Positions 1 to 8,104 of a stretch of 29,643 nucleotides of DNA are shown in pieces. The translations under genes and the position numbers were made by a program. A model generated the notes under the pieces. The model was not told the origin of the DNA. It did not search any database and saw nothing but the letters and a program-made list of their open reading frames with translations. Source of the stretch: Methanobacteriota archaeon (GTDB taxonomy: Archaea > Thermoplasmatota > Thermoplasmata > JAUWGG01); the NCBI GenBank assembly GCA_030606525.1, contig JAUWGG010000001.1:1-29643 (forward strand). The letters run 5' to 3'. Each line of letters begins with the position of its first letter. Position 1 is the stretch's first letter.

Positions 1-1248
1 CTCATCGATGATGAAGCTGTCTTTAAACTCAAACTCGATTACTACTTGCTCCACAATAGAAGGATCATCAATAGAACTGATGACTCCGTACTTATTCCAT
101 TCGAAAATCACACCTTTTTTGTAAGGAAGGCTAGAGGATACATACCTGATGCGATAAAGGTTGGTTATGACCTACATATTATGGGGGTGGGTGCTGAAAG
201 TAATGTCACTGCCAGCATTTCAAAAAATGGTGCTCTATATACAAGCCAATATATTGGGAATACGGCGCATTATGATGTTCTTCGCTTTCTTAATCTGAGC
301 GTGGATCATTTAATTAAACTTCTAGGCATCAAAAGAATTGATGGTGTTGGGGTCGATCTACATCCTCAATATCCCACAAGGCGTATTGGAATCGATATAT
401 CAAAAAAATTCGACGCTCCATTCTTCGAGGTACAGCATCACTGGGCGCATGCTGTTTCACTCATGATCGATAATGATGTGGACGAGGATATAATCGCGCT
501 CACATTGGACGGAACTGGTTACGGGACAGATAGCAACATTTGGGGCGGTGAGGTTTTGCGCTCCTCTTACCGTTCATTCAAGAGGGAAGCTTCTTTAGAA
601 TACATACCTTTGCTTGGAGGGGATAAAGCGGTTTTGGATCCAAAGCGAGTTGTCTTTGCCATATATCAAAAACTTAACAAGATTATTCCTTACTATGATG
701 ACCGAACCACAGAAATATTTACGAAAATGATAAACAAAAGCGTGGTTTCAAGCAGCATGGGTCGGATTTTAGATGCTCTTTCATGCTATCTGAATATTGG
801 AATTGAAAGAACATATGACGGTGAACCTGCGATGAAGTTGGAGCGGTATTTGTTGAATGGAAAAGACGAATACGAATTTAAAACAGAGATAGTGGATGCA
901 GATCGAAAGATCGTTCACACATTGCCCCTCTTTGATCAGCTGTATGATTATGTGAGCTATGAAAATGTACCGCATCTATCAGAAAGGGAAAAAGCTGATC
1001 TTGCATATTCGTTCGTTAGATCTTTGATTGAAAAGTTGGTAACCGTAGGAATAGATTGCGCTGAGCGGAACGATATAGGATTCATAGGGTTGAGCGGAGG
1101 GGTTTCTTACAACATTCCGATAACAAGAATGGTGAAAGAGATCGTAGAGGATTCTAATTTAAAACTTCTCCTCCATAAAAGAGTGCCCAATGGTGATGGC
1201 GGCATATCAATAGGACAAAATGCGATCGCTGCACATTTGATCGATTAG
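1..1248 (+). CDS. hypF: Carbamoyltransferase HypF, C-terminal part (5' end outside window)
   Basis: HypF makes the carbamoyl-derived cyanide ligand precursor of the [NiFe]-hydrogenase active site and passes it to HypE. The reading frame is open from base 1, so the gene starts upstream; a TTG at 46 is an internal codon, not the start. The visible 415 residues hold the end of the YrdC-like domain (a stretch with NRTDDSV and RKARGYIPDAI) and the Kae1-like carbamoyltransferase domain, including the metal-binding HHWAHA motif, the LTLDGTGYGTD loop and a C-terminal GLSGGVSYN segment. The acylphosphatase and zinc-finger domains lie outside the window. The gene converges on hypE, and the two stop codons overlap by 4 bases. 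Identification is strong from the motifs and from the maturation genes next to it. Confidence 0.93.
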   Translation, partial: LIDDEAVFKLKLDYYLLHNRRIINRTDDSVLIPFENHTFFVRKARGYIPDAIKVGYDLHIMGVGAESNVTASISKNGALYTSQYIGNTAHYDVLRFLNLSVDHLIKLLGIKRIDGVGVDLHPQYPTRRIGIDISKKFDAPFFEVQHHWAHAVSLMIDNDVDEDIIALTLDGTGYGTDSNIWGGEVLRSSYRSFKREASLEYIPLLGGDKAVLDPKRVVFAIYQKLNKIIPYYDDRTTEIFTKMINKSVVSSSMGRILDALSCYLNIGIERTYDGEPAMKLERYLLNGKDEYEFKTEIVDADRKIVHTLPLFDQLYDYVSYENVPHLSEREKADLAYSFVRSLIEKLVTVGIDCAERNDIGFIGLSGGVSYNIPITRMVKEIVEDSNLKLLLHKRVPNGDGGISIGQNAIAAHLID

Positions 1249-2300
1249 CATATCCTTGGTACAGGATCGCCAATCGGCATCTCGATTATTCTTTTTCCAC
1301 CTATTAGGGTGCGCATGACCACGCCATTAATATCCTCTCTTACCTCGCCAATGATCTCAGCTTCTTTTCCCTCTTCCCTCCCTCTTAAAACACTCAACAC
1401 CTCATCCGCCTTTTCTTTAACAACAGCCATTACCACTTTCCCCTCGTTTCCTATTTCCAAGGGATCGATACCCAATAATTCACAAGCAGATTTCACTCCT
1501 TCTTTTATAGGTATTCTTTCTTCATCGATCAGTATTCCAATTGATGATTTCTCGCTCCATTCGTTGAGTGTATTGGCTAGACCGCCTCTTGTTGGGTCTT
1601 TCATCGCTGCTATGCCCCCTTCCTTCAACGCACTGTTGATCAACTTATTCAAAGGATAAACATCACTCTTGATCACGCTTTCAAAGCCGTACCCCTCTCT
1701 AAAAGAAAGGAGGGCGATACCGTGCTCGCCTATTCCACCTGAAACTATTATCTTATCTCCTTTAGCTAAATTTGCATCCCTCAACCACTTATGTTCGAAC
1801 TTTCGATATTTTCTGATCTCCTTTATATTGTTCTCTAACTCAGTACTTCTTTGTCCCAAAGCGCTTGTGGTGATCAAAATTTTCTCTAAGGCATTCTTTT
1901 CCACGACCTTCGTATCTCCGGTTATGATAGGGACATCTGCCAATTTACTCGTTTCCTCCATGCTGCATAAAATTTTTTCCAAATCATCAAAAGGAAAGCC
2001 TTCTTCTATGACCATAGCACAAGAAAGAGCGATCGGTTCTGCTCCCATTACAGAAATGTCATTGATCGTGCCTGCGACAGACAAACTGCCTATATCCCCT
2101 CCTGGAAAGAAGATCGGTTTTGGGGTATGGGAATCTGTTGTAAATACGATATCGTTGACAGCGGCTGAATCATCCAATTCTTCTATTCCCACCTCAATGT
2201 TTGCTCTATCTGTTTTAAAATGCTTCAGTACATACTCTTTGAGGAACGATTGCATAAGAGCACCGCCTGCACCGTGTGCCATTTTAATTCTTCCTGACAT
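1245..2300 (-). CDS. hypE: Hydrogenase maturation factor HypE
   Basis: HypE accepts the carbamoyl group from HypF on its C-terminal cysteine and dehydrates it, using ATP, to the thiocyanate that supplies the CN ligands of the NiFe centre. The protein begins with an AHGAGG motif, has a PurM/AIR-synthase fold signature (SVAGTINDISVMGA, then TGDTKVV), a GDKIIVSGGIGEHG loop, a DPTRGGLA motif and the diagnostic C-terminal end PRIC with its cysteine as the last residue. I chose the ATG at 2300 because AAGGGG lies 9 bases upstream. A TTG at 2309 overlapping the hycI stop (TTGA) is possible and would add three residues. It is the last gene of the hydrogenase operon. Confidence 0.93.
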   Translation of the reverse strand: MSGRIKMAHGAGGALMQSFLKEYVLKHFKTDRANIEVGIEELDDSAAVNDIVFTTDSHTPKPIFFPGGDIGSLSVAGTINDISVMGAEPIALSCAMVIEEGFPFDDLEKILCSMEETSKLADVPIITGDTKVVEKNALEKILITTSALGQRSTELENNIKEIRKYRKFEHKWLRDANLAKGDKIIVSGGIGEHGIALLSFREGYGFESVIKSDVYPLNKLINSALKEGGIAAMKDPTRGGLANTLNEWSEKSSIGILIDEERIPIKEGVKSACELLGIDPLEIGNEGKVVMAVVKEKADEVLSVLRGREEGKEAEIIGEVREDINGVVMRTLIGGKRIIEMPIGDPVPRIC

Positions 2301-2305
2301 TTCTA

Positions 2306-2791
2306 TCAACCCCTTAAATCTTTAACAATTTCTCTGAATATCCTTGTCAGCCTTTCAACTGCCTTCATCACTTCTTTTGAAACGCAGCTGTCAAATGATA
2401 AGTTATACGGCTGTATGCCTATAATGATGATGCTGCAACCAATGTTGGATCTAAGATAATCGCATAAGAAATTTAAAGGTTGTGCATGGGTTGAAAATGT
2501 TGCACCTTTTATTTTGCTTATATCTATTATTCTTATACAGCCGGGCTTTTCTCCCATGCTTGCCGCATCAATTAGGATAACATGGGACGGCCTTATTTTT
2601 TTTATTAGGCCTACGAAGTTCTCTGGCATCAAACCAGTGATAAAAACATGCATTTTAGGTGATAAATTCTTAAGTTCTTTGGCTGCTAAAAGGCCTGCGC
2701 TATCATCCCCTTTGAGTTCGTTACCTATGCCCAGAACGACTATGCTTCTCGCACCCTTCAATTCTTCTTTCAATTTACTCTTAACATCCAT
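2306..2791 (-). CDS. hycI: Hydrogenase maturation endopeptidase, HycI type (peptidase M52)
   Basis: This protease trims the C-terminal tail of a hydrogenase large subunit after nickel insertion. The 161-residue product has the family motif GIGNELKGDD at residues 21-30, the acidic residue in LIDAAS (D75) and the histidine of THAQPL (H102), matching the nickel-sensing residues of the HybD/HycI fold. It starts 13 bases after the NuoI-like gene and precedes hypE, so it is almost certainly co-transcribed with the hydrogenase. Its likely substrate is the NuoD-like subunit at 4126-5298, which carries a removable tail. Neighbours and motifs favour HycI, the group 4 type, over the HyaD/HybD type. Confidence 0.9.
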   Translation of the reverse strand: MDVKSKLKEELKGARSIVVLGIGNELKGDDSAGLLAAKELKNLSPKMHVFITGLMPENFVGLIKKIRPSHVILIDAASMGEKPGCIRIIDISKIKGATFSTHAQPLNFLCDYLRSNIGCSIIIIGIQPYNLSFDSCVSKEVMKAVERLTRIFREIVKDLRG

Positions 2792-2804
2792 TATAAAATA
2801 CCTG

Positions 2805-3152
2805 TTACTCTACAATTAGTGAGCTCTTATCAAAGGTAGAGAACTCGAACTTCTTTGTCAAAGATATGGCGTCCTTTGGACAAACCTCTGCGCACTGCCC
2901 GCAGAATAAACACATGCCCAGATCGAACACTGGCCTGGGCTTCTTATCTTCCTCAAATTTTTTCATTGTACAGGCTCCAGAGGGACAGTCCCTGGCACAT
3001 AACCCGCACCTTATGCACTTATCATCATAATACTCGATCTTACCTCTAAAATTTTCAGGTATTTGAGGCCTCTCAAGAGGATACAGCACGGTTGCGGGTT
3101 TCTTAATAAGATGCCGCCAGATCTCAGACAGCATAGCACCTGGATATTTCAC
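2805..3152 (-). CDS. nuoI: Group 4 hydrogenase ferredoxin-like subunit (NuoI homologue)
   Basis: This polyferredoxin subunit should pass electrons from ferredoxin to the cluster of the NuoB-like subunit. Two classical [4Fe-4S] motifs are visible: C46, C49, C52, C56 (CIRCGLCARDCP) and C81, C84, C87, C91 (CLFCGQCAEVCP). The N-terminal 40 residues resemble the NuoI amphipathic membrane-surface helix region. I chose the GTG at 3152 because GGGGTGG lies 5 bases upstream and the codon overlaps the stop of the NuoH gene by one base. A GTG at 3161 would add three residues. No NuoE, F or G or F420-oxidising FpoF homologue follows, so the electron donor is inferred to be ferredoxin directly. Confidence 0.9.
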   Translation of the reverse strand: MKYPGAMLSEIWRHLIKKPATVLYPLERPQIPENFRGKIEYYDDKCIRCGLCARDCPSGACTMKKFEEDKKPRPVFDLGMCLFCGQCAEVCPKDAISLTKKFEFSTFDKSSLIVE

Positions 3153-4129
3153 TAAAACCACCCCATATATTTAACCCCAGTTATCAACAGTAATTGAATA
3201 ATGGAAAGAGGGGCAAGCCATTTAAAGCAAAAGGTGACCATTTGGTCTATACGGAGACGCGCAAATAAGGCTCTGATGGATGCTAAAAGAAACACTATGA
3301 ATAGGGTTTTAACCAAGAAAGCGGCAAATCCTATTCCGAACTGCGCTAAAGGAGAAAGACCTGCTACTGAGATGAATGCATCAAAACCACCGAGGAATAA
3401 AGCTGAGATCAATGCTGCACCCACAACCATCTCAATATCTATTGCCATTCTAAATAGTGCTAATCTCCTGCCCACGTACTCGACAAGCAGCCCACCAACT
3501 ATTTCCGTTTCCGCGTCAGGTATATCAAAGGGTATCCTCTCCAATTTCCCCTGCAATGCTATAACAGCCACTATAAAACCCAGAGGCATCATAAGGATCA
3601 ACCAAAAATTGCTGGATTGGAAGTTCACTATATCGATGATGCTCCAACTGTCAGCAATGATAGCTGGACCTAACAGCACCAAGAAAAAGGGTACCTCATA
3701 TGCAAAAAGCTGTGTAATAGCCCTCATAGCCCCTACTTGGCTGAACGGGTTTGAAGAGTGCCAACCTGCTAAGAAAAGGGCTAGTGTAGGTATGCTCAGC
3801 AAATACAATACAACTATCAGATCTCCTTGAAATGAAAAAAAAGACTGATTGAACCATATTGGAATGTATAAGAAGGCAGTAATAACAGCTGCGAAGGCGA
3901 AGAGGGGTATGGCTGAAACCATCTTTCGATCAGCTTTTTTAGGAACAAGATCCTCTTTCGACAATAATTTGATTATATCCGCAAAAGGCTGAAGGATGGG
4001 TGGTCCCACACGGTGTTGGAAGCGCGCATATAATTTTCTGTCCACATATTCAATGAATAGCGCGTAAGCAATCAAAAAAAGGAAGCCTGGAAATACAAGC
4101 AGATATAACACTTCCAACAGAATGCTCAT
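3152..4129 (-). CDS. nuoH: Membrane subunit NuoH homologue (HycD/MbhM-like anchor of hydrogenase)
   Basis: This subunit anchors the hydrophilic module to the membrane arm and joins electron transfer to ion pumping. The 325-residue protein has about eight hydrophobic segments. It keeps the family landmarks: DRKLYARFQHRVGP in the first cytoplasmic loop (residues 30-43), AYEVPF near 143-148, and ERIPFDIPDAETEIVGG followed by EYVGRRLALF near 197-226, a loop rich in conserved acidic residues. The start is an ATG with GAGGTGA 5 bases upstream, overlapping the NuoD stop as ATGA. Its length is typical. The DAETEIVGG version of the loop is closer to energy-converting hydrogenases than to NADH dehydrogenase, which usually has PEAEQELV. 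Confidence 0.93.
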   Translation of the reverse strand: MSILLEVLYLLVFPGFLFLIAYALFIEYVDRKLYARFQHRVGPPILQPFADIIKLLSKEDLVPKKADRKMVSAIPLFAFAAVITAFLYIPIWFNQSFFSFQGDLIVVLYLLSIPTLALFLAGWHSSNPFSQVGAMRAITQLFAYEVPFFLVLLGPAIIADSWSIIDIVNFQSSNFWLILMMPLGFIVAVIALQGKLERIPFDIPDAETEIVGGLLVEYVGRRLALFRMAIDIEMVVGAALISALFLGGFDAFISVAGLSPLAQFGIGFAAFLVKTLFIVFLLASIRALFARLRIDQMVTFCFKWLAPLSIIQLLLITGVKYMGWF

Positions 4130-5298
4130 CTTTTCACCTCATACCACTTTATCCCATACCTTCTCAGCGCCTCCCAATTCATGCTTCTTTCATTATTCTT
4201 TTTATCGACCAGGATAACGCGATCCATACACGCTATGCAGGGATCCATCGCTGCAAATACGATTGGGATGTCAGCGATATATCCTCCTTTCAACATCTCT
4301 ATAGTTGAAGGGATGTTTGCAAGCGTAGGTGTTCTGATCTTAACTCTCTCAGGTTTTTCTGTGCCGTTACTTTTAATGTAATAAAGGAGCTCCCCTCTTG
4401 GTGCTTCAGTATAACTGAGGATTTCATTTTCTGGAATCTTTCGACGTGCTTTCTTTCTTATTTCTCCTGCTGGCAAATTATTAACAGCATATTTTATGAT
4501 CTTGTAAGCCTCCAATAATTCTTTCACCCTAACGACTGTTCTTCCCATCACATCACAAAGATCAGAAGTGATGGCTTCAAAGGGTATCTCGTCATAAGCT
4601 GCGTAAGGATCGTCCTTCCGAATGTCCATTCTTAAACCTGAGCCGCGGGCAGTCGGTCCAACTGCACAGAGCTTCTTAGCCACTTCCTTCTTTAGAATGC
4701 CCACACCTTCCACCCTTTTAAGGAATGTTGGTTCTGTCGTAGCTATTTTTACATAATATTTTGTCCTTTCCTCTAAAGCATCCATTCCTTTCAGCAACTT
4801 TTTTTTCTGTTCATCGTTTATATCCCTTCTCGTACCCCCCACGGTGTTCATTGCATAGTTCACCCTATTACCAGAAATAAGTTCAAGGAGATCCATAACG
4901 ATCTCACGATCTCTCCATGTATACATGAATAATGTGTCAAAACCTACCTCGTGGGCTGCGACCCCCAACCATAGAAGATGACTGTGGATCCTTTCCAGCT
5001 CCAAAAATATAGTACGTATGTAAAGACCTCTTCTTGGGATCTCGAGCTCTAAAAGTTCCTCTGCTCCTTGAACAAGTGTTGAAGAATGAACATGACTGCA
5101 AATCCCACATACCCTTTCAGCCAGATATATGTTTTGAATGTAACTCCTTGCTTCCATAGCCTTTTCGATTCCCCTGTGATTATACCCGATGCGCAAAATA
5201 GGTTCAACAATGACCTCCCCTTCAACCTTTAAAGTAATATTTATAGGCTCTTTAAGAGCGGGATGCTGTGGTCCTATTGGAATAGTTATCTCAGCCAT
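4126..5298 (-). CDS. nuoD: [NiFe]-hydrogenase large subunit, group 4 (NuoD homologue with NiFe cysteines)
   Basis: This is the catalytic subunit. Unlike complex I NuoD or FpoD, it keeps both NiFe-binding pairs: C64 and C67 in ERVCGICSHVHS, and C354 and C357 in DPCIACMDR. The N-terminus has the GPQHPALKEP motif typical of group 4 hydrogenases. About 30 residues follow R360; in HycE-type enzymes the tail is cut after the Arg of DPCxxCxxR by HycI, whose gene is four genes downstream in the same transcription unit. The reaction should be reversible H2 formation from protons, with electrons from the NuoB-like [4Fe-4S] cluster. The ATG start has AGGAGG 6 bases upstream. The 390-residue length is normal for the family. 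NuoC ends one base before it. Confidence 0.95.
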   Translation of the reverse strand: MAEITIPIGPQHPALKEPINITLKVEGEVIVEPILRIGYNHRGIEKAMEARSYIQNIYLAERVCGICSHVHSSTLVQGAEELLELEIPRRGLYIRTIFLELERIHSHLLWLGVAAHEVGFDTLFMYTWRDREIVMDLLELISGNRVNYAMNTVGGTRRDINDEQKKKLLKGMDALEERTKYYVKIATTEPTFLKRVEGVGILKKEVAKKLCAVGPTARGSGLRMDIRKDDPYAAYDEIPFEAITSDLCDVMGRTVVRVKELLEAYKIIKYAVNNLPAGEIRKKARRKIPENEILSYTEAPRGELLYYIKSNGTEKPERVKIRTPTLANIPSTIEMLKGGYIADIPIVFAAMDPCIACMDRVILVDKKNNERSMNWEALRRYGIKWYEVKR

Positions 5299-5299
5299 A

Positions 5300-5773
5300 T
5301 CATTCCTCCTTTATCTCTCCTCCTTCAACCCAATCTACTTTCCAATCCTTTCTTAAAGGATAGATGCCATCAGGCCAATCATCAGGGAGTATCAATCTCT
5401 TTGGGTCTGGATGATCCTTCACCACCACACCCATCATGTCTTGAATCTCCAGTTCATACAATACGGCTCCAGGCAGTATATCTGTTACAGTATCAACATC
5501 TGGTGCATTTTTTGGCGTATGTATCCTCAAACTAATGCACACACCATCTTTTAACAGATGATACAGCAGTTCAATATTTTCATTTACATCTACCGCTGTT
5601 ATCGTCGATATATGGGTTATGCCATATTTATCGCGAAGGTGGAGCAGCACATCTTTTAACTTTTCCTTTTTGACATCAATGAACACTCTGCGTGCGCGAG
5701 AAATCTTAATGTTTGAGACGTATTCCTTAAAGGTTTTAAGTAAATCTTCCTTAATCTCTTTTTCTACTTCCAT
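5300..5773 (-). CDS. nuoC: 30-kDa subunit homologue (NuoC/HycE N-terminal domain)
   Basis: This structural subunit sits against the catalytic subunit in complex I and group 4 hydrogenases; it has no cofactor of its own. The 157-residue protein ends with the signature of the family (residues 107-143): an ELEIQDMMGV stretch, then DHPDPKRLILPDDWP and YPLRKD. In NuoC of complex I the equivalent is usually E-R-E-(A/V)-x-D-M-x-G-(V/I). The ATG overlaps the end of the NuoB gene by 23 bases, so translation of the two is probably coupled. It is a separate gene rather than fused to the large subunit as in E. coli HycE. Confidence 0.9.
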   Translation of the reverse strand: MEVEKEIKEDLLKTFKEYVSNIKISRARRVFIDVKKEKLKDVLLHLRDKYGITHISTITAVDVNENIELLYHLLKDGVCISLRIHTPKNAPDVDTVTDILPGAVLYELEIQDMMGVVVKDHPDPKRLILPDDWPDGIYPLRKDWKVDWVEGGEIKEE

Positions 5774-6272
5774 GATCTGTCAACCCTTTAACTTCTATAT
5801 CCTTACCATATCCTTTTCTTTCCAATTCTTCAACTAACTTTGCTATCTTTGGATCCAATGAACTCAATAACTTCAGTACGCCAAATATTATTGCATCTGG
5901 TCTCGGTGGGCAACCAGGGACATATACGTTTACTGGCATTACCGTATCGATGCCGCCAAGCACATTGTAACACCCGCGAAATACACCGCCTGAGCATGCG
6001 CATGACCCGACTGCCAATACAAATTTCGGTTCCGGTGTTTGGTCGTAGATCCTTCTTGCCCTCGTCCATATTTGTCTGGTCATTGCTCCTGTAGCTACCA
6101 ATACATCTGCATGCCTAGGGGTTCCTTTAATTAAAATTCCAAACCGCTCTAGATCGAATCGTGGAGTTAAAGATGCCACGACCTCGATATCACAACCGTT
6201 GCATCCACCAGTATTTAGATGACATATCCACGGTGATTTTACTCGCGACCAATTTATTAATTTATCAAGCAT
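5751..6272 (-). CDS. nuoB: Hydrogenase small subunit (NuoB homologue, N2-type cluster)
   Basis: This subunit carries the proximal [4Fe-4S] cluster that feeds the NiFe centre. Counted from the ATG at 6272, likely ligands are C24 and C27 (GGCNGCDIE), C91 (VGSCACSGG) and C121 (VPGCPPRPDA). The CNGCDIE form, with two residues between the first cysteines, is that of hydrogenases; complex I has adjacent cysteines there (CCAIE). I chose ATG 6272 because GAGGTGA ends 5 bases upstream; the GTG at 6281 lies inside that ribosome binding site. The gene starts 10 bases after the NuoA-like gene. The 173-residue length suits the family. Confidence 0.94.
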   Translation of the reverse strand: MLDKLINWSRVKSPWICHLNTGGCNGCDIEVVASLTPRFDLERFGILIKGTPRHADVLVATGAMTRQIWTRARRIYDQTPEPKFVLAVGSCACSGGVFRGCYNVLGGIDTVMPVNVYVPGCPPRPDAIIFGVLKLLSSLDPKIAKLVEELERKGYGKDIEVKGLTDHGSRKRD

Positions 6273-6282
6273 GTTCTTCACC

Positions 6283-6597
6283 TCATTTCCTCAACAACAT
6301 TAGTATTGACACCAAACCAACAAGCAAATAAATAACCCCCAAAATAGCTATGTTACCGCTGGGCATAGTAGCGATCATCAGCACTGCCACATGTAGAATG
6401 GTAAAAAAGAAAGCGATGTGGAAGAAATCATAGGTCTGCTGCACTTTCCCTCCAGGAATGTCCTCACCGCATGCATACGGTTTTAGTTTATCCCCCTCAT
6501 CCTTCAACTTCAAGCCCATAGAGCCGCCCAGCCTATAGATCAAATAGCCTATGACCAGGAAAACGATGAATGCTATTGGTGGGAGCAGCAGCCACAT
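6283..6597 (-). CDS. nuoA: NuoA-like small membrane subunit
   Basis: The 104-residue protein has three predicted membrane helices and, between the first two, a loop with KPYACGED (residues 39-46), the counterpart of the YECG loop of NuoA; the loop cysteine sits near the catalytic interface in complex I. The second helix (residues 58-78) reads FFHIAFFFTILHVAVL and lacks the DVE-type acidic pair found there in NuoA of respiratory complex I. The assignment rests on size, topology, the loop motif and its place directly before nuoB. I chose ATG 6597 because GGGAGGTG lies 6 bases upstream; a GTG at 6606 would add three residues. Confidence 0.8.
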   Translation of the reverse strand: MWLLLPPIAFIVFLVIGYLIYRLGGSMGLKLKDEGDKLKPYACGEDIPGGKVQQTYDFFHIAFFFTILHVAVLMIATMPSGNIAILGVIYLLVGLVSILMLLRK

Positions 6598-6598
6598 C

Positions 6599-8104
6599 TT
6601 AAGCACCTCCCATCAGTCCCAACATAAATTCAACAGCTGGATCTACAATCCTCAATCCGAACATCGGTGCTATACCTAAAATAATGGTAATGGCTGCCAA
6701 AATGCATATTGCCATTAACATTGATAATGGGACTTCCTTTGCTTTCTTTGCAAGCCCAGATGTTTCCTTAGCAAAGAAGAACGTGTTGATCGCAGGTAAA
6801 TAATAACCGAGGGATAGAATGCTGTTAAATACTGCCATACCTGTGAAGAATAGCCCCCAACCACCAATATCCAGTCCCACCTTGTAGATAAGCCATTTGC
6901 TCATGAACCCGCTTAATGGCGGTACCCCTGCCAGCGATAAACCTGCGATGGCGAATGCTAACGCTGTTAAGGGCATGGTCCTCCCTATGCCTTTCATCTC
7001 CCTAATATCTCTCGTGCCAACACGATATATGATAGCACCAGCGCAAAGGAAAGCCAACCCCTTCATAAATGCATGAGTGAGGATATGGAATAAACCACCT
7101 TCAAGCCCTGCTCTTGCAATTTCACCGAACTCAAATGCGAGCCCGATACCAACAAGGATATAACCCATTTGCGTCACGCTTGAATATGCGAGCATTCTTT
7201 TTAAATCTGTCTGCACCAAAGCCATTATATTTCCAACGGTCATGGTTATCAAACCAAATATCGCAAGCGTGAACCCAAAATTTTGCGTTAACGATGTGCC
7301 TGAGAATATCAATAGGATTCGTATCATGGCAAAGAATCCGCTTTGTATTACTATACCTGAAAGCATTGCACTGATCCCACTTGGTGCTGCTGCATGGGCA
7401 TCAGGCAGCCAAGTATGTAAAGGTACGATTGCAGCTTTCACACCAAAACCAACGATGAGGAAGCAAACAGCTGCAAGTAATGGTGTTTGATTTGATATAT
7501 TTGAGATCTCGCCAGCGAGCAGTGCAAAATCTAAGGTTCCGGTTTGTGCAAATATGATAGATATCGCAAACAATGCGATGCAGGAGCCAGTCGCACTCAT
7601 AACTATATATTTGAATCCTGCTTCAATCGGTTCCCAATTCTCTCTTCTAAAGGCTACTAAGACATATGAGGATATGCACATTAATTCAAAGAACACATAC
7701 AAATTAAAAATATCGCCAGAGAGACCGATGCCAACGATGCCTGTTACAAGAAGGATCAGCAATGAATAATACTTATCCAATCTGGTGTCCTCTTTCATGT
7801 AATTTATAGAATAAATTGATACGATAAGCCCCATGCTAATGGCTATTATCCCTAAAAATATGGCCAAAGGATCAGCTCTGAGCGTGATTCTAAAGGCTGT
7901 TGCACCAGCTAGACAATATGTTGATTCGGTACCAGCCCACACATCTACGGCGATGACGAGGGTAGACCAGAGCGCAACGGTGAAGAAAAGAGCAGCTATT
8001 ATCCCGACAAGATATTCTTTTTTCACTCTGCGTAAAGCTTCACTGCAGGGATAAATGACAAATGCTCCTACGATTAGGATTATTAAAGGTATTATAGGCG
8101 TCAT
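6599..8104 (-). CDS. nuoN: Antiporter-like membrane subunit N (MrpD/MbhH-like)
   Basis: This is one of three antiporter-like ion-pumping subunits. It is 501 residues long with about 14 hydrophobic helices. The helix 5 glutamate (E140, in FNLYVFFELMCISSYVL) and the helix 7 lysine (K223, in GFGVKAAIVPLHTWLPDA) of the ion channel are present. The FNLYVFFE and YVLVAF stretches look more like MrpD and MbhH of Na+/H+ antiporters and Mbh hydrogenase than like bacterial NuoN; position in the operon favours N. The ATG overlaps the stop of the M subunit as ATGA. Whether it moves H+ or Na+ cannot be read from the sequence. Confidence 0.88.
   Translation of the reverse strand: MTPIIPLIILIVGAFVIYPCSEALRRVKKEYLVGIIAALFFTVALWSTLVIAVDVWAGTESTYCLAGATAFRITLRADPLAIFLGIIAISMGLIVSIYSINYMKEDTRLDKYYSLLILLVTGIVGIGLSGDIFNLYVFFELMCISSYVLVAFRRENWEPIEAGFKYIVMSATGSCIALFAISIIFAQTGTLDFALLAGEISNISNQTPLLAAVCFLIVGFGVKAAIVPLHTWLPDAHAAAPSGISAMLSGIVIQSGFFAMIRILLIFSGTSLTQNFGFTLAIFGLITMTVGNIMALVQTDLKRMLAYSSVTQMGYILVGIGLAFEFGEIARAGLEGGLFHILTHAFMKGLAFLCAGAIIYRVGTRDIREMKGIGRTMPLTALAFAIAGLSLAGVPPLSGFMSKWLIYKVGLDIGGWGLFFTGMAVFNSILSLGYYLPAINTFFFAKETSGLAKKAKEVPLSMLMAICILAAITIILGIAPMFGLRIVDPAVEFMLGLMGGA

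Noticed and set aside
1669..2325. 218-residue plus-strand frame opposite hypE (and a similar 209-residue frame at 3201-3830 opposite the NuoH gene)
   Set aside because: They lie wholly antisense to well-identified genes, show no family motif and have low-complexity composition that mirrors the opposite strand.
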